A stretch of 33,660 bases of DNA, from contig JAGQQW010000030.1 of the NCBI GenBank assembly GCA_020426005.1, positions 1-33,660 on the forward strand, in the 5' to 3' direction. Origin of the DNA: Planctomycetota bacterium (GTDB lineage Bacteria > Planctomycetota > UBA1135 > GCA-002748355). The notes beneath the pieces are model-generated. The model searched no databases. It was not told the DNA's origin and was given only the letters and a program-made list of their open reading frames with translations. Position 1 is the first letter of the stretch, and each line of letters begins with the position of its first letter. Below are positions 26,160 through 33,660 of the stretch, one piece after another. The position numbers and the translations under genes are program-made.

Positions 26160-27494
26160 ATGCCTGCCATGCGCGTGCTCTACGTCCTGCATCAGTTCTT
26201 CCCGAAGTTCCATTCGGGTACCGAGCAGTTCGTGCTCGCGCTCGCACGTGCCGGGAGGGCGCGTGGAGACGATGTTCGCGTCGTTGCGCTCGATCCCGAC
26301 TTCGAGGATCGAGCACCGGTCGGTGCGACCGAGCTCACGTGGGCCGGGGTTCCGGTGACGATTCTGTCGTTCGACAAGGACATCGCCAACTGGACCCTCA
26401 GGGAATACGACGCACCGGACCTCGAGGGGCCGTTCGCGGCGATCCTCGACGATTTCGACCCCGAGGTCGCACACGTCTTCCATCTCCGGCTCTTCGGACT
26501 CGACCGGCTCTACGATCTCGATGCGCGCTCGATTCCCATCGCGGTCCACGTGATGGACTTCTGGTTCGTCTGTCCGAACTACTTGCTGCTCGACAGGGCC
26601 GGAAACCTCTGCGACGGACCGCCGGATGGCGGGTTGGGGTGCATCGAGTGCACGACACCCGCGCTCGCGCAGCGGCTCCGTGCCGCCGGGACCTTCGATG
26701 GTCTGCGCGCGATCGAAGGGGACGTCGCCAAGCACGAGAGCGGAGATCGCCAACGCGCTCTCGGAACGTTGCAGCGTGCCGATGCGATGCGAAAGGGGCT
26801 CGAGCTCGCGCGTCGCGTCTATGCTCCGTCGCACACCGTTGCCGATCGACTCGTCGCCAATGGCCATGATGGTTCTTCCATCGTCCATGCTCCTTATGGC
26901 GTCGACCGCAGTCGCTTCGGCGAGGCATTCGAGCGGAGGCCGGGTCCGATCACGGTCGGCTTTCTCGGGACGTTCGCCCCGCACAAGGGCGTGGACGTGC
27001 TCGTGGAGGGATTTCGGCGGCTCGACGACCCGGACGTGAGGCTCGCGGTGCATGGTCGATTCGGGGACTATCGGGAATTCGACGAACGACTACGCCACCT
27101 CGCTGGCGACGACGAGAGGATCGAATTCGCGGGGCCGTTCGGACGCGAAGAACTCGGAACGGTGTTGCAGGGGCTCGATATCGTGGTCGTGCCTTCGCGA
27201 TGGCGCGAGAACACGCCGTTCGTTTGCCTCGAAGCGCGCATCGCCGGCATTCGTTTGCTGGTTGCGGACTTGCCGGGCATGACGGAAGCCGTGCCCGAAG
27301 GGCGCGGTCGCGCGTTCCGTGCCGGAGATCCGAACTCGCTCACGAAGGCTCTCGAGGTGCTGATCGGAGAGGTTCGTCAGCACGGGCCACGGCTCGACTC
27401 CGATACGACGATCCCGTCGATCGAGGAGCAATACGAGCAGTTTCGTCGAGACTACGCCGCGATCGCTTCGAAGGGGGGAGCCTCAACGACGTAG
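26160..27494 (+). CDS. GT4 family glycosyltransferase with Cys4 insertion (divergent)
   Basis: A 444-residue GT-B retaining enzyme, transcribed away from the other three GT4 genes. It starts RVLYVLHQFFPKFHSGTEQ, with GFLGTFAPHKG (Lys276) and the EX7E pair Glu350/Glu358 in ENTPFVCLE. The cysteine loop is C138, C151, C161 and C164 (x12, x9, x2). ATG 26160 is chosen; ATG 26169 three codons later is equally possible, and the extension to 25974 overlaps the divergent gene and looks non-coding. Its last 12 bp overlap the end of the FG-GAP gene on the other strand. Shared motifs with the minus-strand set suggest one duplicated family serving one glycan. Confidence 0.92.
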   Translation: MPAMRVLYVLHQFFPKFHSGTEQFVLALARAGRARGDDVRVVALDPDFEDRAPVGATELTWAGVPVTILSFDKDIANWTLREYDAPDLEGPFAAILDDFDPEVAHVFHLRLFGLDRLYDLDARSIPIAVHVMDFWFVCPNYLLLDRAGNLCDGPPDGGLGCIECTTPALAQRLRAAGTFDGLRAIEGDVAKHESGDRQRALGTLQRADAMRKGLELARRVYAPSHTVADRLVANGHDGSSIVHAPYGVDRSRFGEAFERRPGPITVGFLGTFAPHKGVDVLVEGFRRLDDPDVRLAVHGRFGDYREFDERLRHLAGDDERIEFAGPFGREELGTVLQGLDIVVVPSRWRENTPFVCLEARIAGIRLLVADLPGMTEAVPEGRGRAFRAGDPNSLTKALEVLIGEVRQHGPRLDSDTTIPSIEEQYEQFRRDYAAIASKGGASTT

Positions 27495-29138
27495 CGCGAG
27501 CGACCATCCGGCACTCGTGCTGATCCCGAGCGGATTGGGCGCCGCCGGGTCCGCGTAGACCCATTGGAACCGGAAGTCGAGTTTGAGCAGCGACGGATCG
27601 TGAGGGATGTCGAAGACGACTTCACTCCAACCGTTGTCGCCCGCGCCGCGAGTCGTCGTTCCGAAGCTGTTCCACGCGCCTGCAATCAGGTCGACTCCTG
27701 CCGTTCGGTAGTGCATGGCACGCCAATCGAGCAAGAGCGCAGCTAGCCTGTTCGCAGGAAGTCCGGCGACACGGACTCCGAAGTGCCGATTCCCGAGGCG
27801 CGGAGCGTTGGCGAAACTCAGCGTCGCCCGATGCCCGTGGGAACCGTGACTCCCCTCGACGAGGAACTTCGCCCCGCGAGTGGCGGAATGGGATCCCTCG
27901 ACGATCCAAGTTGCGAAGTTGGATTGGACGCGATCACGCATACCACCGAACAACAGGTCCGTCCGACCGTCCTGGTCGATGTCGCACGTCTGCGTGCGAG
28001 CGGCGTGGATCGGATACTCGTTCTGCCCGACTTCCCAATGCGTCGTCATGACGGTAGGGAGACGTTTCAGGTCGCCCTGGTCGTTCTCGAAGAACACCAA
28101 GCAGGATCCACCCGAGACGTCGAGCACCTGGACGACGACGTCTTCGTCGCCGTCCGCGTCGTAGTCGACAGCGATGATCTCCTCCACTCGGGTTCCGAAT
28201 GGGCGATCGAGATCGTACGCTCGCCGCGTCACGCTCGCGCTCTTGGGGTCTCGGGAATGGACCCAGATGGTCGCGTGCGTGGCGTCTGCCAACACGGCTT
28301 CGTCGATGCCGTCGTCGTCGACATCGCAGCGAGCGACGCGAGCCGGGTGTGGGGGCTCGAGCGATTGGTATTCGGTCGAGTGGAAACGTCCACCGTCGTT
28401 CCATGCATGGACGACGGATTTCTCACCGCGAAGCGCCACGAAGTCGACGTCGCCGTCCCCGTCGTAGTCCCCCGACGCGAAATCTCGGACATCGCCGGTC
28501 AGCAACGTTGCCTCGTGGATCTTCGTAGGATCTCCGACGTGGTGGAACGCCGTCAGTCCGCTTCGGTCGACGATCTCGAAGATGGTGATCAAGCGATGAC
28601 TCTGCACGATCTCGATCCGTCCATCGCCGTCGATGTCGACGGCTTCGACCCGCCAGAAGCGGCAGAACAGCAGAGAATTGAATCGTCCGGTCATCGTGTC
28701 GACGCGTGCTGTTGCCACCGGTTTGTCGAACGCGGGCAAGCGCGCCGGGCGTGGACCCGGTCCGAGGTTGCGGTAGGTCGACACGGTGCCGCCATCGCTG
28801 ACGACGACGAAGTCCTCGAGCGAATCGCCGTCCGTATTCCCGGTCAGGACCGCGACGTGGCCGTGTAGACCCAGCTCTCCGGTCGGTGGTGCAGCCACGT
28901 GGCCACGTACGGCGAGGTTCTTGTCGAGGAGGATCGTCTCGAACGGTCCGCGCGGATCGATCGAGATCCCGTTGGCGGCGATCACGTCGCGGTGTCCGTC
29001 GAGGTCGACGTCCACCGCCGCAGCCACAGAGGGGAAGTAGAAGCCTCCCGTGATGGCCCGCGGAGTTTCGAACGGAACTCCTTGGGCGAGAAGTCGCGTG
29101 GAGCACAGCACGACGCAGATCGTCGACTTTCGCATCAT
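27483..29138 (-). CDS. Secreted FG-GAP/VCBS repeat protein
   Basis: A 551-residue exported protein with a short signal peptide (KSTICVVLCSTRLLAQ). About seven FG-GAP/VCBS repeats carry DxDxDG-type Ca loops: DVDLDGHRD, NTDGDSLED, DIDGDGRIE, DYDGDGDVD, DVDDDGIDE, DYDADGDED and DIDQDGRTD. They predict a seven-bladed calcium-binding propeller outside the cell. The last 108 residues or so form a beta-rich module ending RFQWVYADPAAPNPLG, then ISTSAGWSLAL, which I recall as a frequent tail of planctomycete exoproteins. Two adjacent ATGs (29138 and 29135) are possible; GAGG 7 nt before the first favours 29138. A hairpin lies 28 bp upstream. Its 3' end overlaps the GT4 gene by 12 bp. The ligand is unknown. 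Confidence 0.88.
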   Translation of the reverse strand: MMRKSTICVVLCSTRLLAQGVPFETPRAITGGFYFPSVAAAVDVDLDGHRDVIAANGISIDPRGPFETILLDKNLAVRGHVAAPPTGELGLHGHVAVLTGNTDGDSLEDFVVVSDGGTVSTYRNLGPGPRPARLPAFDKPVATARVDTMTGRFNSLLFCRFWRVEAVDIDGDGRIEIVQSHRLITIFEIVDRSGLTAFHHVGDPTKIHEATLLTGDVRDFASGDYDGDGDVDFVALRGEKSVVHAWNDGGRFHSTEYQSLEPPHPARVARCDVDDDGIDEAVLADATHATIWVHSRDPKSASVTRRAYDLDRPFGTRVEEIIAVDYDADGDEDVVVQVLDVSGGSCLVFFENDQGDLKRLPTVMTTHWEVGQNEYPIHAARTQTCDIDQDGRTDLLFGGMRDRVQSNFATWIVEGSHSATRGAKFLVEGSHGSHGHRATLSFANAPRLGNRHFGVRVAGLPANRLAALLLDWRAMHYRTAGVDLIAGAWNSFGTTTRGAGDNGWSEVVFDIPHDPSLLKLDFRFQWVYADPAAPNPLGISTSAGWSLALRR

Positions 29139-29165
29139 TCCCCTCCCTCTGTGGTGTGATCGAGC

Positions 29166-29185
29166 ACCTGCCGTCATTGGCAGGT
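29166..29185. promoter_or_regulatory. Perfect 7 bp hairpin upstream of FG-GAP gene
   Basis: ACCTGCC, a 6-base loop (GTCATT) and GGCAGGT. It lies 28 bp before the ATG at 29138 on the minus strand, so it could be an operator or a 5' leader hairpin. There is no T run. Confidence 0.35.
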
Positions 29186-29438
29186 CACGGCCGAGCAGGG
29201 GTGGGTCCGGCTCCGAGGTTCGCGAAAGTCAGTGACCGAACCCGTCGCCGGGTCGGTTATCGAGATTCGTCGGCACGGCGACGATCTGTCCTTGAGACGA
29301 ATCGACGCAGTCGCTTTGCTCGGCTCTGAACACACGCGCGATGCGTGGCCGAACTGTCTGGCCTCCTGCTCGCCCGGTTGCCCTTCTTCATGACTCGCGA
29401 TGGTGTTTGGTTTCGCGCGTTCGCCCGGATTCGTCCCC

Positions 29439-29442
29439 GAGG
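29439..29442 (+). promoter_or_regulatory. Ribosome binding site fixing the M28 start
   Basis: GAGG with 5 nt to the ATG at 29448. It favours this start over the in-frame ATG at 29400, and the signal peptide then begins at residue 1. Confidence 0.55.
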
Positions 29443-29447
29443 TTCCG

Positions 29448-30782
29448 ATGCTGTCGTTCTTCTTTCTCGTCTCGGTCCTGGCTCTCTGCCCACAAGGCGC
29501 GACCACGCGCGAGCGGCCGATTCCGGTGCGTCACGAAGGCGCTGCGCGCGCCGCGGCCGCAGTCGATGCGGGTGCTCTCGAAGCGACCGTGCGCAAGCTC
29601 GAGGGATTCGGTACGCGGCACAGCTTCTCGACAACGGAGGATCGCGACCGCGGCATCGGCGCGGCTCGTTCGTGGTTGCTCGATCAGCTACGCGCGGCAG
29701 CAGAGACCAGCGATGGACGCATGATCGTGACGAGCGAATCGCACGAGATCGGTGAGCGGGACGGCGTCCCGACGAAGTTCGTCAACCTCGTCGCGACCAT
29801 TCGGGGTACGACGGACCCAGAACGGATCTACGTGCTCTCGGGCCACTACGACAGTCGCGCGACTGCGCGCAACGACGCGAGCAGTGACGCTCCTGGTGCC
29901 AACGATGACGGATCCGGAACGGCTGCGATCGTGGAACTCGCGCGCGTGCTGGCGCGCATCCCGTTGCGCGCGACGGTGCGACTCGTCTGCTACGACGGAG
30001 AAGAGCTCGGTCTCATCGGTTCTCGTGCCGACGCCAAGGTCCTCGAGCAGCAAGACGCGAACATCGACGGCATGGCGACGCTCGACATCGTCGGGAACAC
30101 GCGAGCCGCCGACGGCAGGAGGGAGCGAAGTTACGTCCGGGTCTTCAGCTACCAGGAAGGGAGTCGCGACTCGACGGGGCGCAATCTCGCGCGCACGCTC
30201 AGTGATCTCGCGCACCGTTACTTCGAGGACTTCCGTGTCAAACTCATCCTGCGCGGCGATCGGTACGGACGTGGTGGCGACCATCGTCCGTTCGCCGAAG
30301 CGGGCTTCCCCGCGGTCCGCATGACGGAACCCTACGAGGATTTTTCGAGGCAGCACAAGGACAAGACGGAGAAGGACGGGAAGCCGTACGGCGACTACGC
30401 CGACTACATGGACTTCGACTACCTCGCGCGTGTGACACGCCTCGCGGCCGTTCTCGCCGTCGAACTCGCTGATGCACCGCCGGCACCGGTTGCGCCGCGA
30501 GTCGCAGGGACACAGACGCTCGACACGCGGGTCACCTGGCGTGTGTCGGACCGCGCGGAGCCCCTCGCTGGTTTCGAGATCCTGTGGCGCGCGACGACCG
30601 AAGCCGATTGGACGGACCGTCGCTTCGTCCCGCTCGATGCGGTGCGCGAGCGCGGCGGAGAGCTCCTGCTCGACAAGGTGCTCGTGGACGACATCGTCGT
30701 CGCACTTCGTGCGGTGGGGCGTGACGGTGCCCGAAGTCGCATGGTCTCTGCGCCCGAGCCCGGCGCTCTCGGTCGTCGTTGA
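29448..30782 (+). CDS. Secreted M28 family zinc peptidase
   Basis: A 444-residue exported aminopeptidase-like enzyme with a signal peptide (MLSFFFLVSVLALCPQG). The co-catalytic two-zinc site of family M28 is complete: His133 and Asp135 in SGHYDSR, Asp153 in GANDDGSG, Glu185 (base) and Glu186 (zinc) in YDGEELGLIGS, Asp213 in LDIVGN and His303 in the late loop. It should remove N-terminal residues from peptides outside the cytoplasm. Residues about 341-436 look like a fibronectin-III-type domain (VTWRVSDRAEPLAGFEILWR), often used for binding. The stop touches an in-frame ATG of the lipoprotein gene (TGATG), so the two form an operon. Substrate choice cannot be read from sequence. Confidence 0.93.
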   Translation: MLSFFFLVSVLALCPQGATTRERPIPVRHEGAARAAAAVDAGALEATVRKLEGFGTRHSFSTTEDRDRGIGAARSWLLDQLRAAAETSDGRMIVTSESHEIGERDGVPTKFVNLVATIRGTTDPERIYVLSGHYDSRATARNDASSDAPGANDDGSGTAAIVELARVLARIPLRATVRLVCYDGEELGLIGSRADAKVLEQQDANIDGMATLDIVGNTRAADGRRERSYVRVFSYQEGSRDSTGRNLARTLSDLAHRYFEDFRVKLILRGDRYGRGGDHRPFAEAGFPAVRMTEPYEDFSRQHKDKTEKDGKPYGDYADYMDFDYLARVTRLAAVLAVELADAPPAPVAPRVAGTQTLDTRVTWRVSDRAEPLAGFEILWRATTEADWTDRRFVPLDAVRERGGELLLDKVLVDDIVVALRAVGRDGARSRMVSAPEPGALGRR

Positions 30783-30865
30783 TGCGCATCGAGGGTTGCC
30801 GAATCACGCGCCACGCGACGGCGTCGACGGTTGCAAATCACGGCCTCGCGCTCGATCGTGACCCC

Positions 30866-33604
30866 ATGCATCACGCAACGAAGCGCGAGTCGGGATACGC
30901 GCGACTCGCGATCGCGCTGCTTTTCCTCGTCGCTGCCAGCACCCTCGCCGCGTGCAACCGGGGGACGGGTTCCCGGGTTGCGCCCTACTTCACCGATCGT
31001 CCACGAACGGTGCTCGCCGGCACGGTCGTCGACGGTTCTTCGCGTCGTATCGTCTCCGCGACGGTGCGACTCGACGATGCGTGGAGCACCACGACCGATG
31101 CGTACGGGCGTTTCGAGTTCGGGGATCCGCCGTCGGGCATCCGCCGCCTCACGATCGACGCCGTGCACGCCACCGCGACCGGCGCCGAGCGCTACGGCCT
31201 GACGACGTTCACGAGAGACGTCCCTGCGGGCGCCAACTGGAACGAGTTTCCGATCCCGTTCGTGCTCCCGGACTTGACGAACGCGCCGAGTGCCGACGTC
31301 ACGATCGGCACCGCGACGCCGGCGATCGTGCTCGATGCGCGGACGAGTGGGGTGGGCCCGACCCTTCGGGTCGCAGCGGGGACCTTCGTCGAGCGGAGCA
31401 CGCAAGCGAGCGGGGATTTCCGAATCGAAGTCGCGACCGTGTCCTCACGGGATCTGCCGGCTCCTCTACCCGAAGTGTCGAACGGCGTGCTTCTTTCGAC
31501 CCGCGTCCTGCATGTTTTTCCCGAAGACATGACGTTCGTCTCGACGGCGGCGAGCCTCGAGTTCACCAATGAACTCGCGGTGCCCGTCAACGAGCGTGTG
31601 TTCGCGTTGCGATTCGACGAAAGCACGATGTCGTGGCAAAACGTGGGGAGCGCGATCTCGAACGGAACCACACTCTTACCCGAGTCGTCGTTCGTCACTC
31701 GCGGAGGCAGGTACGTGTTCGCGACTGTGGTTGCCGCAACGACTCTCGAAGGCGTGTTGCGCGACCTCTCGAAGCGCAACGTGGCGGACGTCTTCGTCGA
31801 CCTAAACGGCCGCGCTGCCAGGTCCGATCGGGACGGTCGCTACTCCGTCGGGCCCCTACCGGCCGTCGACGCTGCGGGGACGCCGCTCGCGCTCACGCCG
31901 CGGATCCACGGAGGTGTGCCTTGGGCGCCGGTTGTCTACGAGCGATCCGTCGTCGCGGCGCTCGGCGCAACGGCAGCGGGCACGCTCGACCTCGCGTTCG
32001 AACCCGGGGGCACCACGCGCTACTTCGTGGCTCTGCGTGGCGAAGCGCACGGATCGCGCGAAGTTCGTGTCGGCGGCTCTGCAGGTGGAGGTAGCGTCGA
32101 CGTCTCCGGTCCGGATGGCTTCGGCACGGTTCGGGGCCTCAGCGCCGGTTGGACCAACGCGATGACGGCGTGGTCGGAAGGCACCAAGTACTTCCGCGGT
32201 GATGCGATCGGCGAGATCATTCCCGGTCGCGCGGGTGTCGACATGCAGATCCTCGTGCGTCAAGAAGAGCTGCGGCAAGGCGAGCTGCGCGGCCAGTTCT
32301 TCGCACGTGTCCTCGATGCGAGGACGGGTGCGCCCATGCGCGATGCGACCGTCCAGGGCAACGACGACCCGACTACGCAGAGCAAGGGGCGGACGAACTT
32401 CTTTGGCGAGTTGTCCCTCAACGGCGAGCGATTCGGCGTCTTGACGGCCTCGGCGGAAACGACGCGCAACGACGGTCGTGCATATCGTGCGGCGCAGAGC
32501 GTGACGAAGATCGACAACGTGCGGATCGAGTTTCCGCTCGAGCGTTTCACGAGGATCGACGGTCCCGTATCGAGAGCACACGGTTCGCTCGAGGGCATGA
32601 TCGTCGGAACGCGTCCGTCGAGCGAGCGTCGCATGCTCGTGCGAACGCGATTGACCGAGAACGACTGGTTCACGCTCGCGCTCGGCGAATCCGTCGGTGA
32701 TGGCGATCGCCTACCGAGGAACATCGATCCGAACACGACGGGCGGCGACACGTATCGGCTCGGTGTCCCGACCGGGCGTGCCGCGGCGATCGCCGTCGAA
32801 GGTCGACTGGTCAGCGGGAAGTTCGTTCCCGAACGCCTCGGTTCTCGGACGTTCGGGGATGTGCGCTCTGGCACCCCGATCCTCGCGGACATCACGTTGG
32901 ACGCTGGCTTCGACCGTGCCGTCGTCGTCGACCACGTCGCGTCGGGGCTCGACGGGCGCATTCCGCAGTCGGCGTTCGAGTACAAGCTCGGCGCCATGAT
33001 CGCGGACGACGAGGCGCTCGACGTGTGTCCGTGGTCGTCCGGTGTCGAGATCGATGGGGACAGGGTTCGCGTCTACGCTCCCGACGGCAATGCACTCCTC
33101 GCGAACCGGCGCATGTTGGTTGCACTGCGAGCGAGCGCCGAGAGTGCAGGGGTGTGGCGCGAACAAGAGGCCTTCGTGCCCGATGCTGTCGTACCGTTCG
33201 CAGGACTTCTCCCGCCGCCTGAGATCACGGCTCCGTTGCCCGGTGCCACGACGGAGAGTTCGAGCGAGGTGACGGTCCAATGGAGCCCGATGACGGGTGT
33301 CGATTGGTTCGAACTCGAGCTCGTTTTGATCGGTGCGCGCGCCGAAGACCGAATTTGGCGCGTCACGCTGCGGGGGGACGTGACCGAGTTTCGTTTCCGC
33401 CCGCTCGTCGATACGGGGCCGGTGATCCTCGGCCCGGGTCTCGAGTATCGCCTGACGCTGCGTGCGTGTCGGCTCGACCGCGGTCCAGCCTTCGGTCGCA
33501 GCGACCTCTACCAGCGGGTCGCGGGGAATCTCTTCACGTTCCGTGGTGGCCATCGCGGGATCGGGGCACGGTCGACCGTGCGTCAGAGTTTCCGCACCCC
33601 CTGA
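30866..33604 (+). CDS. Large lipoprotein with carboxypeptidase-regulatory-like domains
   Basis: A 912-residue lipoprotein. The ATG at 30866 gives a standard signal with lipobox LAAC and Cys30. An ATG at 30782 overlaps the peptidase stop (TGATG) and would add 28 residues; it is less likely from the signal but cannot be excluded. At least three beta-sandwich repeats of the CarboxypepD_reg/CNA-B kind are seen: GTVVDGSSRRIVSATVRLDD with TDAYGRFEF (about 50-90), GVLRDLSKRNVADVFVDLNG with SDRDGRYSVG (about 295-330), and FARVLDARTGAPMRDATVQG (about 490-530). The C-terminal part has a fibronectin-III-like segment (ITAPLPGATTESSSEVTVQW). It is probably an outer-surface structural or binding protein. 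It follows the M28 peptidase and may be co-transcribed; any shared role is inference. Confidence 0.83.
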   Translation: MHHATKRESGYARLAIALLFLVAASTLAACNRGTGSRVAPYFTDRPRTVLAGTVVDGSSRRIVSATVRLDDAWSTTTDAYGRFEFGDPPSGIRRLTIDAVHATATGAERYGLTTFTRDVPAGANWNEFPIPFVLPDLTNAPSADVTIGTATPAIVLDARTSGVGPTLRVAAGTFVERSTQASGDFRIEVATVSSRDLPAPLPEVSNGVLLSTRVLHVFPEDMTFVSTAASLEFTNELAVPVNERVFALRFDESTMSWQNVGSAISNGTTLLPESSFVTRGGRYVFATVVAATTLEGVLRDLSKRNVADVFVDLNGRAARSDRDGRYSVGPLPAVDAAGTPLALTPRIHGGVPWAPVVYERSVVAALGATAAGTLDLAFEPGGTTRYFVALRGEAHGSREVRVGGSAGGGSVDVSGPDGFGTVRGLSAGWTNAMTAWSEGTKYFRGDAIGEIIPGRAGVDMQILVRQEELRQGELRGQFFARVLDARTGAPMRDATVQGNDDPTTQSKGRTNFFGELSLNGERFGVLTASAETTRNDGRAYRAAQSVTKIDNVRIEFPLERFTRIDGPVSRAHGSLEGMIVGTRPSSERRMLVRTRLTENDWFTLALGESVGDGDRLPRNIDPNTTGGDTYRLGVPTGRAAAIAVEGRLVSGKFVPERLGSRTFGDVRSGTPILADITLDAGFDRAVVVDHVASGLDGRIPQSAFEYKLGAMIADDEALDVCPWSSGVEIDGDRVRVYAPDGNALLANRRMLVALRASAESAGVWREQEAFVPDAVVPFAGLLPPPEITAPLPGATTESSSEVTVQWSPMTGVDWFELELVLIGARAEDRIWRVTLRGDVTEFRFRPLVDTGPVILGPGLEYRLTLRACRLDRGPAFGRSDLYQRVAGNLFTFRGGHRGIGARSTVRQSFRTP

Positions 33605-33620
33605 GGCGTTCGCCCGGGCG

Positions 33621-33629
33621 TGGTATGCT
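33621..33629 (+). promoter_or_regulatory. Extended -10 promoter candidate for the next gene
   Basis: TGGTATGCT is an extended -10 (TGN plus TATGCT) 26 nt before an ATG at 33656, which may start the next gene just as the window ends. The -35 (CTGAGG at 17 nt) is poor. Confidence 0.4.
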
Positions 33630-33660
33630 CCGCGCCGCCCGTCTCTCCTGCCATCATGAA

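Larger units (their letters stand above)
29139..29447. other. Divergent intergenic region, FG-GAP to M28 peptidase
   Basis: 309 bp without a supported gene; several short overlapping frames look like noise. It holds the hairpin at 29166-29185. A second imperfect stem lies at 29234-29254 (CCG-A-ACCCG, loop TCGC, CGGGT-CGG, followed by TTA). No clear -10/-35 pair is seen for either gene. Confidence 0.5.

Noticed and set aside
27783..28868. Plus-strand frame of 361 codons opposite the FG-GAP gene
   Set aside because: Its Val/Asp repeats mirror the Ca-loop repeats of the real gene on the other strand.

Overview
The window is about 63% GC, gene-dense and purely chromosomal in look. I see no rRNA, tRNA, CRISPR array, transposase, integrase or phage gene. 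Several traits point to the Planctomycetota, probably a marine lineage rich in secreted proteins. These are many Sec-exported FG-GAP and Asp-box propellers, a Hanks-type kinase with a TPR tail beside an ECF-like sigma factor, a DUF1570-type protein, and CarboxypepD_reg-type lipoproteins. The phylum call is inference from gene content only.

Layout. 1-2595 (minus): two tandem paralogous FG-GAP proteins, the downstream one cut by the window edge. 2897-5992: a membrane Ser/Thr kinase with TPRs, convergent with and overlapping a sigma-70 family factor. 6126-8771 (minus): a secreted protein, an RsbW-like histidine-kinase-fold ATPase and a membrane-anchored propeller-like protein, the last two joined by an ATGA overlap. 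8945-13033: a multi-pass membrane protein with long disordered arms, convergent with a secreted Asp-box protein. 13207-17249: an AtuA/DUF1446-family protein, an SDR oxidoreductase downstream of a DUF1570-type HEGWH protein, and a small lipoprotein. 17310-18287: a degenerate PfkB-like protein.

18399-27494 is a glycan locus. It holds a glycogen-debranching-type (alpha/alpha)6 protein, then a minus-strand run of three GT4 enzymes and one GT2 enzyme, all coupled by ATGA overlaps, and a divergent fourth GT4. All four GT4 enzymes carry the same four-cysteine insertion. No flippase, polymerase or exporter is in view, so this is probably part of a larger surface-glycan region. 27483-33604: another FG-GAP exoprotein, a secreted M28 peptidase and a large lipoprotein with carboxypeptidase-regulatory-like domains.

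Recurring themes are: (i) a C-terminal beta-rich module of about 110-135 residues shared by secreted proteins with unrelated N-terminal parts; (ii) extreme packing, with ATGA overlaps within operons and convergent genes that overlap or abut; (iii) regulatory pairs (kinase with sigma factor, RsbW-like ATPase with membrane propeller). I found no locus I can claim as a wholly new system. The best candidates for new biology are the shared C-terminal module, the Cys4 GT4 family and the RsbW-like/propeller pair.
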